Positions 32,302 through 37,552 of a DNA stretch of 37,552 nt are shown here, one piece after another (positions within the stretch are counted from its first letter, which is position 1; the number at the start of each line of letters is the position of its first letter). Made by a program: the position numbers and the translations under genes. A model generated the notes under the pieces. It saw nothing but the letters and a program-made list of their open reading frames with translations, was not told where the DNA came from and did not search any database. Source of the DNA: JAOADN01 sp049323795 (lineage in GTDB: Bacteria; Pseudomonadota; Alphaproteobacteria; Rhodobacterales; Rhodobacteraceae); the NCBI GenBank assembly GCA_049323795.1, contig JBMOOH010000007.1, positions 1 through 37,552 on the forward strand, read 5' to 3'.

Positions 32302-32691
32302 TTACTGGATGCCGAGCTTCGCCTTGATCTGGGTGACCGCGTCCGCGATCTTCGCCGCGTCCGTGCCGGCCGCGGTGACGAGATCCTTGAGCGAGGTCTT
32401 CGTCGCGGCGTCGAGCGACGAGGCGTCGATCATCGCGGTGACCTTCGCCGCGTCCCAGTTCGCCGGATCGAGCACCTTGGCCGCCTCGGCCATCGCACCC
32501 GTCGCGGCGGCAGTCGCCGTGGCGGCGGCATCGGTCGCCGCCTTCGTTGCATCGGCCGCCGCATTCGTGGCCTCCGTGGCGGCCTGTGTCACGGCCTTGG
32601 TCGTGTCGGCCGCCTTGTTGCGTCCGAGATAGAAGTAGCCGCCAGCGGCAAGGATCACGACGATGAGCCCGATGATGACGTTTCTGTTCAT
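32302..32691 (-). CDS. Small membrane-anchored Ala/Thr-rich protein of unknown function
   Basis: This 129-residue protein has a single N-terminal hydrophobic segment (VIIGLIVVILAAGGYFYLG, about residues 4-22) with a short cytoplasmic start, so most of it should be periplasmic. Residues about 25-75 are a low-complexity Ala/Thr/Asp helix with repeated ATxA(A/T)xAT units, probably a coiled coil or stalk. The C-terminal 50 residues (VLDPANWDAAKVTAMIDASSLDAATKTSLKDLVTAAG) look like a small folded domain. I recognise no characterised family. The ATG at 32691 has a GGAGGG ribosome-binding site. It is divergent from infC. Confidence 0.85.
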   Translation of the reverse strand: MNRNVIIGLIVVILAAGGYFYLGRNKAADTTKAVTQAATEATNAAADATKAATDAAATATAAATGAMAEAAKVLDPANWDAAKVTAMIDASSLDAATKTSLKDLVTAAGTDAAKIADAVTQIKAKLGIQ

Positions 32692-32798
32692 GATGGTTCC
32701 CTCCAACCCGCGCTGCTGTTCAACGCTGGCTGCGCTATGCCAGAAACCGCGGTTGATGAAAAGGCCGGCAGCCCGCCTCTTTGCGGGTCGAATGCCAG

Positions 32799-32827
32799 TT
32801 GAAACCCCGCGGGCCTGCGACTATTTT
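32799..32827 (+). promoter_or_regulatory. Sigma-70-type promoter of infC
   Basis: TTGAAA (32799-32804), a 17-bp spacer and TATTTT (32822-32827) match the housekeeping consensus well. Transcription would start near 32834, leaving a leader of about 33 nt. The promoter overlaps the only sensible upstream in-frame ATG of infC (near 32792), so that ATG cannot be the start codon. Confidence 0.75.
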
Positions 32828-32858
32828 GCGCGCCACTCACCTGAAACGGCAGAAGGAT

Positions 32859-32870
32859 ATGAAGCCATAG
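32859..32870 (+). other. Three-codon ATG frame overlapping the infC start
   Basis: ATGAAGCCATAG encodes Met-Lys-Pro-stop in another frame. Its stop codon TAG shares two bases with the ATA proposed as the infC start. The AAGGA Shine-Dalgarno ends 1 base before this ATG, too close for efficient use, but 9 bases before the ATA. It may be chance, or it may be part of start selection control. Confidence 0.35.
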
Positions 32871-33406
32871 CCCGCAGACCGCACAACGCCCCGCCGCAGA
32901 GAGAAACCGGCCCCCGCGTCAACGAGCGCATCCGTGCCCCAGAAATCCGGCTGATCGGAGCCGATGGCGAGAATGTCGGGGTGGTCACGCCGCAGCGCGC
33001 CATGATGATGGCCGAGGAGGCAGGGCTCGATCTGGTGGAAATCTCGCCGACCGCGGTGCCCCCCGTCTGCAAGATCATGGACTTCGGCAAGTTCAAGTAC
33101 GAGACGCAGAAGCGCGAGGCCGAGGCGCGCAAGAAGCAGAAGATCATCGAGATCAAGGAAATCAAGTTCCGCCCCGGCACCGACACGCACGACTACGAGG
33201 TCAAGATGCGCTCGGTGAACCGCTTCCTCGAGGAAGGCGACAAGGTGAAGGTCACGCTCCGCTTCCGCGGCCGCGAGATGGCGCACCAGGAACTGGGGCT
33301 CGAGCTTCTGAACCGCGTCGCGTCGGACGTGGCCATGGTCGCCAAGGTCGAGCAGATGCCGAAACTCGAAGGCCGCCAGATGGTGATGATGATCGCGCCG
33401 AGGTAG
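32867..33406 (+). CDS. infC: Translation initiation factor IF-3, apparent ATA start codon
   Basis: IF-3 binds the 30S subunit and checks start-codon pairing. From the proposed start the product is 179 residues: the N-domain with GPRVNERIRAPEIRLIGADGENVGVVTPQRAMMMAEEAGLDLVEISP, the signature VCKIMDFGKFKYE, the lysine-rich linker, and the C-domain KEIKFRPGTDTHDYEVKMRS with VTLRFRGREMAH. The conserved protein begins at IARRPHNAPPQRETGPRVN. The only start with a well-spaced ribosome-binding site is ATA at 32867 (AAGGA at 32853-32857, 9-nt spacing). infC genes typically use a rare start (AUU in E. coli) that allows IF-3 to limit its own synthesis. In-frame ATG codons further upstream overlap or precede the promoter. 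Confidence 0.93.
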   Translation: MARRPHNAPPQRETGPRVNERIRAPEIRLIGADGENVGVVTPQRAMMMAEEAGLDLVEISPTAVPPVCKIMDFGKFKYETQKREAEARKKQKIIEIKEIKFRPGTDTHDYEVKMRSVNRFLEEGDKVKVTLRFRGREMAHQELGLELLNRVASDVAMVAKVEQMPKLEGRQMVMMIAPR

Positions 33407-33442
33407 GGCGCGAAGGTAAGGCGCGGAGCCAAGGCGACCGAG

Positions 33443-33467
33443 GGCCCTCCGCCACGGGGGGCCTTTT
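33443..33467 (+). terminator. Rho-independent terminator of infC
   Basis: GGCCCTCC (33443-33450), a 5-nt loop and GGGGGGCC (33456-33463) form an 8-bp stem with one G-U pair, followed directly by TTTT (33464-33467). It lies 36 bp after the infC stop. rlmJ begins 23 bp further on and so probably depends on read-through or its own promoter. Confidence 0.8.
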
Positions 33468-33489
33468 CGTTTGGGAAGGGGTCCGGGGG

Positions 33490-34287
33490 ATGCTGTCCTA
33501 CCAGCACGGCTATCACGCGGGAAACGCCGCCGACGTGCACAAGCACGCGCTTCTCTCCTGGGCGCTCGGCTACCTGACGCTGAAGGACAAGCCGCTGACC
33601 TATATCGAGACCCATGCGGGGCGCGGCCTCTACGACCTCGCCTCGCCCGAGGCGCTGAAGACGGGCGAGGCACAGGCCGGCATCCTCCGGGCCGAGGCGG
33701 AGGCGTGGTTTGCGGCGGACCATCCCTACATGCGGGCGCTCGCGGCGGTCCGGGCGCGGCACGGGGCGACCGCCTATCCCGGCTCGCCGCTCCTCGCCGC
33801 CGAACTGCTCCGGCCCGGGGACCGGATCGTCCTCGCCGAGCTTCACCCGCAGGAACACGCCGCCCTGACCGAGGCGCTCGGCCACCGCTACACGGTCATC
33901 CACAAGACCGACGGGCTGCGCCTCGCCCTCGCCGCCACCCCGCCCGAGCCGCGCCGGGGCCTGATGCTGATCGACCCGCCCTACGAGGTGAAGGCCGACT
34001 ACGAGGCCGTGGCCCGGGTCGTCCCGCAGGTTCATGCGAAGTGGAACGTGGGCATCATCGTGCTCTGGTATCCGATCCTGGCCTCCGGCGCGCATGGCGG
34101 GATGGCCGCGGCGCTGGACCGGGCCGGGATGGCGCGGACGTTCCGCCACGAGATGCGCTTCCCGCCGGCGAAGGACGGGCACGGGATGCTCGGATCGGGA
34201 ATGATCTTCGTCAACGCGCCCTTCGGGATCGCGGACGAGGGCAAGCGGATCGCGAAGTGCTTCGGCGGCGCAGAGGCAAATCCCTGA
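33490..34287 (+). CDS. rlmJ: 23S rRNA (adenine-2030-N6)-methyltransferase
   Basis: This 265-residue AdoMet-dependent methyltransferase makes m6A2030 in 23S rRNA. The N-terminal signature MLSYQHGYHAGNAADVHKHALL and ETHAGRGLYDL are diagnostic. The N6-adenine methyltransferase motif IV reads DPPY (162-165). The C-terminus GSGMIFVNAPF is conserved. Length is close to the E. coli enzyme (about 280). The stop codon lies in the loop of a perfect 14-bp inverted repeat. It stands alone between infC and the convergent cox genes. Confidence 0.95.
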   Translation: MLSYQHGYHAGNAADVHKHALLSWALGYLTLKDKPLTYIETHAGRGLYDLASPEALKTGEAQAGILRAEAEAWFAADHPYMRALAAVRARHGATAYPGSPLLAAELLRPGDRIVLAELHPQEHAALTEALGHRYTVIHKTDGLRLALAATPPEPRRGLMLIDPPYEVKADYEAVARVVPQVHAKWNVGIIVLWYPILASGAHGGMAAALDRAGMARTFRHEMRFPPAKDGHGMLGSGMIFVNAPFGIADEGKRIAKCFGGAEANP

Positions 34288-34304
34288 CAAGGGATTTGCC
34301 TCTG
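34271..34304. terminator. Perfect 14-bp inverted repeat around the rlmJ stop codon
   Basis: CAGAGGCAAATCCC (34271-34284) and its exact complement (34291-34304) flank a 6-nt loop that contains the TGA stop. No T-run follows in either direction. It lies between convergent rlmJ and coxM and may end both transcripts, or block 3' exonucleases. The last five codons of rlmJ are part of the stem. Confidence 0.55.
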
Positions 34305-34359
34305 GCAGAACCTTCGTGAGGGGTCTCGATCTCGCCGGAAAGCCGGAGGGGCGCGGCGA

Positions 34360-35151
34360 TCACCCCGCCGCCGCGACCGCCCGCGCCGTCAACACGGCGA
34401 CGAGATGCGCCCGGTACCCGGGCGTGCCGTGCAGGTCGCCGATCATGCCCCGGGCCGATGCCTTCAGCCCCTTCACCGCATCCGCCGTGAACGCCTTCGA
34501 CAGGGCCGCCTCGGCGTCCTTCCAGCGGAACACGCCATCTTCCGAGGCGCCCGTGACCGCGACCCGCACGCCGTCCCTGAACTTCGCGACGAAAACGCCG
34601 GTGAGCGCGAAGCGCGAGGCGGGCTGCCGGAACTTCACGTAGGCCGCCGCCTCGGGCACCGGGAAGCGGACCTCGGTGATGATCTCGCCCGGTTCCAGCG
34701 CCGTGGTGAACATGCCCTGGAAGAAGTCGTCCGCCGCGATCCTGCGGCTGTTCGTCACGACGACCGCCCCCGAGCCGAGCACCGCCGCCGGATAGCAGGC
34801 GGCCGGGTCGTTGTTGGCCAGCGACCCGCCGATGGTCCCGCGGTTCCGCACGGCCGGATCGCCGATGCCCCCGGCGAGCTCCGCCAGCGCCGGGCAGATC
34901 GCCGCCGCCTCGCGGGCGACAACCGCGTGCGGGGTGGCGCCCCCGATGGCGACGCCGCCGTCACCGGTCCTGCGGACCCCCTTCATCTCGGCGATGCCCG
35001 TGAGGCTCACGAGCACCGAGGGCGAGGCCAGCCGGTTCTTCAGCGTCGGGATCAGCGTCTGCCCCCCGCCGAGCGCCTGCGCGTCCTCGACCGACAGGGC
35101 CTTCACCGCTTCCGCGATGCTTTTCGGCTTGACGAAATCGAAAGCGTACAT
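34360..35151 (-). CDS. coxM: FAD-binding medium subunit of a CO-dehydrogenase/xanthine-oxidase-type molybdenum hydroxylase
   Basis: The 263-residue protein has the CoxM layout: N-terminal FAD domain with GGGQTLIPTLKNRL (about 28-41), the second FAD motif GGIGDPAVRNRGTIGGSLANNDPA (about 92-115), and a C-terminal domain with FRQPASRFALTGVFVA. It would carry electrons from the iron-sulfur subunit to an acceptor. The ATG at 35151 has a strong ribosome-binding site (GAGGAGGAA) that starts within the stop codon of the 22-codon coxL remnant. Substrate specificity of this enzyme class is set by the large subunit, which is absent here. Form II CO dehydrogenase-like is the likely class. Confidence 0.93.
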   Translation of the reverse strand: MYAFDFVKPKSIAEAVKALSVEDAQALGGGQTLIPTLKNRLASPSVLVSLTGIAEMKGVRRTGDGGVAIGGATPHAVVAREAAAICPALAELAGGIGDPAVRNRGTIGGSLANNDPAACYPAAVLGSGAVVVTNSRRIAADDFFQGMFTTALEPGEIITEVRFPVPEAAAYVKFRQPASRFALTGVFVAKFRDGVRVAVTGASEDGVFRWKDAEAALSKAFTADAVKGLKASARGMIGDLHGTPGYRAHLVAVLTARAVAAAG

Positions 35152-35164
35152 GCGCGGTTCCTCC

Positions 35165-35233
35165 TCAGCCCTGCATCGCCCTCCGGACCCGGGCTGGCGA
35201 CACCGTCGCGCCGATGCCGGAATCCTTCGGCAT
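35165..35233 (-). pseudogene. coxL: coxL remnant: 22-codon frame joining CoxL-like N- and C-termini
   Basis: Between coxS and coxM, where the large molybdopterin subunit gene (about 780 codons) is expected, there is a 22-codon frame. It starts at 35233 with a good ribosome-binding site (GGGAAGGA, 4 bases before the ATG). Its first residues, MPKDSGIGATVS, look like the start of form II CoxL proteins, where the conserved continuation would be an R-x-ED-x-RF-x-TG-type stretch. That stretch is missing. The last residues, PARVRRAMQG, followed by TGA, look like the extreme C-terminus of the same proteins (T-P-x-R-V-x-x-A-type ends). The frame, start, stop and both flanking ribosome-binding sites are preserved. 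The best reading is an in-frame internal deletion of about 2.3 kb; the match to CoxL ends is from memory of the family. Confidence 0.7.
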
Positions 35234-35252
35234 GTCGTCCTTCCCGATCCGC

Positions 35253-35735
35253 CTAGCCGGCCGCGACGGCGACGGACTGCCCCGAGGCCGCCAGCACCGC
35301 CCTGACGATGTTGTGGTAGCCCGTGCAGCGGCAGATGTTGCCTTCGAGATAGTGGCGCACCTCGGCTTCGGTGGGCCTGGGGTTCTCGGCCAGAAGCGCC
35401 GCCGCCGACATCACCATGCCGGGCGTGCAGAAGCCGCACTGCAACCCGTGGTGGTCCCGGAACGCCTGCTGGAGGGCGGACAGCGACCCGTCCGCGTTCG
35501 CCATCCCCTCGATGGTCCTGACCGACGCGCCGTCGAGGTCGAGCACGAGGACCGTGCAGGATTTCACCGCCTCGCCGTTCACATGCACCACGCAGGCCCC
35601 GCACTGCGACGTGTCGCATCCGACATGCGCCCCCGTGAGCCCCAGCCCTTCGCGCAGGAACTGCACAAGCAGCGTGCGGCCTTCGACCTCGCCGGACACG
35701 GCCGTGCCGTTCACGGTCATCGTCACCTTTGCCAT
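35253..35735 (-). CDS. coxS: [2Fe-2S] small subunit of the molybdenum hydroxylase
   Basis: The 160-residue protein holds both iron-sulfur sites of the family. The plant-ferredoxin-like N-domain has Cys40, Cys45, Cys48 and Cys60 (VGCDTSQCGACVVHVNG...SC). The helical C-domain has Cys100, Cys103, Cys135 and Cys137 (QCGFCTPGMVMSA...GNICRCTGYHNIV). It passes electrons from the molybdenum centre to the FAD subunit. GAGGAT lies just before the ATG at 35735. The protein is intact although its large partner subunit is deleted. Confidence 0.97.
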   Translation of the reverse strand: MAKVTMTVNGTAVSGEVEGRTLLVQFLREGLGLTGAHVGCDTSQCGACVVHVNGEAVKSCTVLVLDLDGASVRTIEGMANADGSLSALQQAFRDHHGLQCGFCTPGMVMSAAALLAENPRPTEAEVRHYLEGNICRCTGYHNIVRAVLAASGQSVAVAAG

Positions 35736-35796
35736 GGGATCCTCGCTGGTCCTCGGGGGCGACTAAAACACGGAAGTCTGGCGCTGCAAACCGTCG

Positions 35797-35839
35797 CGAT
35801 GCGCGGCTTCCGGCGCATCGGGCATCCGGGCGGGATGCC
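35797..35839 (-). repeat. Two adjacent hairpins between xdhC/coxF and coxS
   Basis: CGATGCGC (35797-35804) pairs with 35813-35820 around an 8-nt loop, and GGCATCC (35821-35827) pairs with 35833-35839 around a 5-nt loop. They lie in the 192-bp gap between the two minus-strand genes. A weak promoter candidate (TTGCAG at 35789-35784, 17-bp spacer, TTAGTC) follows towards coxS. The hairpins may separate the two transcripts. Confidence 0.5.
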
Positions 35840-35927
35840 GCCGTCGTGACGGGCCGCGGCGGGTGAAGACCCTCCCGAGGCTTCCCGGCCGGCGCGAGCG
35901 CGCCCGAAACGGGAACGGGGCCGAACC

Positions 35928-36914
<987 letters not shown>

Positions 36915-37288
36915 GGGGGCGGTCAACGGAGGGGCGTTGCGGGCTGTGGCGGGCCCGAGTATGGCGCGGCGGCAGGGTGGCTGCCAGAGGGTCCACCGGG
37001 CACGGATGCGGCCTGTCCCGGACGGGGTGTACCGGACGGGTAGCACCGGACGGGAGAGCGTGTCCCGCGTCCGGAAGGCGGCGGAAGCGACATGGGCGGC
37101 GCGGCGGCCGGGCGGTGAGCGACCCCGCAGGAAAGGTCGCGGCCACGGCCCGCTCCGGCGAAAAGCCGCCGCACCGCGCCGCCCGGCGCGGGAACCGGAC
37201 CGGGCATGTTGTCGTTGGCCGAAGACCGGGATACCAGTCGCCGGAAAAACAAGGGGTAGGTTCGACACCTTCACGAGGAGGCAGGCCC
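36915..37288. other. 374-bp divergent intergenic region, no gene recognised
   Basis: The gap separates the minus-strand xdhC/coxF-like gene from the plus-strand secreted-protein gene and must hold both promoters. It contains three 14-bp-spaced repeats (37018-37054). A TTGTCG hexamer near 37209, 17 bp from TACCAG, is a weak promoter candidate for the right-hand gene. Open frames on the minus strand here lack family-like sequence and were not called. Confidence 0.6.
37018..37054. repeat. Three direct repeats of CCGGACGGG at 14-bp spacing
   Basis: CCGGACGGG occurs at 37018, 37032 and 37046, exactly 14 bp apart, with unrelated 5-bp spacers (GTGTA, TAGCA). The array lies about 105 bp upstream of the xdhC/coxF-like start and 235 bp upstream of the right-hand gene. 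It could be a multi-site regulator target or a simple tandem expansion. Confidence 0.6.
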
Positions 37289-37552
37289 ATGCGCCGCAGT
37301 CTATCCACGACCACCGCCCTCATCGCCAGCCTGTCGCTGGCCCTCCCCGCTCCGGTCACTGGCCAGACCACCCCGGCGCCGGCCTGTTCGGACGGGTCGG
37401 CCGCCCCCTGCCTGCCAGGGCTGGAACCCCTGGGCGAGGACGGCAAGCCGCTTCCCGGCACCACAATGACGGACGAGGAAATCCAGGCTCGCAAGGCGGC
37501 CGAGGATGCAGAAGCCGCGGCCAGGGCCGCCGAGGAGGCCGCGAAGGCCGCC
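37289..37552 (+). CDS. Secreted protein, probable OmpA-family N-terminus, cut by window edge
   Basis: Eighty-eight codons are seen and the frame is open at the right edge. The ATG has a good ribosome-binding site (GAGGAGG) about 8 bases upstream. The start MRRSLSTTTALIASLSLALP is a signal peptide, with probable cleavage near APVTG or GQTT. A Cys-containing Pro/Gly-rich segment follows (PACSDGSAAPCLPGLEPLGEDGKPLPG), then a charged Ala/Glu helix (RKAAEDAEAAARAAEEAAKAA). Rhodobacterial OmpA-family proteins commonly begin this way, with the peptidoglycan-binding OmpA domain at the far end. That domain is not in the window, so the family is inferred. Confidence 0.7.
   Translation, partial: MRRSLSTTTALIASLSLALPAPVTGQTTPAPACSDGSAAPCLPGLEPLGEDGKPLPGTTMTDEEIQARKAAEDAEAAARAAEEAAKAA

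Noticed and set aside
32663..32866. N-terminal extension of infC to an upstream ATG or GTG
   Set aside because: The extension overlaps the divergent gene's start and the infC promoter, has no matching ribosome-binding site, and does not look like IF-3 sequence.
36923..37252. Minus-strand frame of about 109 codons upstream of the xdhC/coxF-like gene
   Set aside because: It needs a TTG start, is Arg/Pro/Gly-rich, and shows no family-like sequence or ribosome-binding site. The short SANDN stretch alone is not enough to call a gene.

Overview
This 37.5 kb window is high-GC, densely packed bacterial chromosome. Gene content and order point to an alphaproteobacterium of the Rhodobacteraceae/Paracoccaceae type. 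The markers are argS followed by a SPOR-type membrane protein, the order lrp - SUMT - DUF2849 - ferredoxin-type sulfite reductase - APS reductase - DUF934 - ferredoxin:NADP reductase, and a CoxS/CoxM/CoxF-type molybdenum hydroxylase locus. No tRNA, rRNA, CRISPR array, insertion sequence or prophage was seen.

Left edge (1-2594, minus strand): a truncated SPOR-type membrane protein gene sits downstream of argS. Positions 2703-19683 (minus strand) hold one tightly packed 15-gene catabolic operon. It starts from a promoter at about 19655-19683 with two LacI-type operators. In transcription order it encodes a Gfo/Idh/MocA dehydrogenase, a CoA-transferase, an enoyl-CoA hydratase, an aldehyde dehydrogenase, a four-part sugar ABC importer, a GMC oxidoreductase, an SDR, a second GMC oxidoreductase, a DUF993 TIM-barrel protein, a LacI repressor, glycerate 2-kinase and a Dabb protein. 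It looks like a self-contained import-and-degrade pathway for an unidentified sugar, cyclitol or glycoside that ends in 2-phosphoglycerate.

Positions 19758-26579: a GntR/FCD regulator is divergent from an operon carrying a polar amino-acid ABC importer and three enzymes, a DHDPS-family deaminase, an enolase-superfamily enzyme and a proline-racemase-family enzyme. This is a hydroxyproline-type catabolic operon. A perfect 16-bp palindrome in the divergent promoter region is the probable GntR operator. The racemase-family enzyme has Ser in place of its first catalytic Cys.

Positions 26656-32080: an Lrp/AsnC regulator is divergent from an assimilatory sulfate-reduction operon (siroheme methyltransferase, DUF2849, sulfite reductase, APS reductase, DUF934, ferredoxin:NADP reductase). 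Several inverted repeats lie between them. Positions 32302-34287: a small membrane-anchored Ala/Thr-rich protein, infC with an apparent ATA start codon, and rlmJ.

Positions 34360-36914 (minus strand): coxF/xdhC-like, coxS and coxM of a molybdenum hydroxylase. The large subunit gene coxL, expected between coxS and coxM, is reduced to a 22-codon frame. It joins what looks like the extreme N-terminus of CoxL to what looks like its extreme C-terminus, with both flanking ribosome-binding sites intact. That is the signature of a precise in-frame deletion and is the most unusual feature of the window. The right edge begins a secreted, probably OmpA-family, protein.
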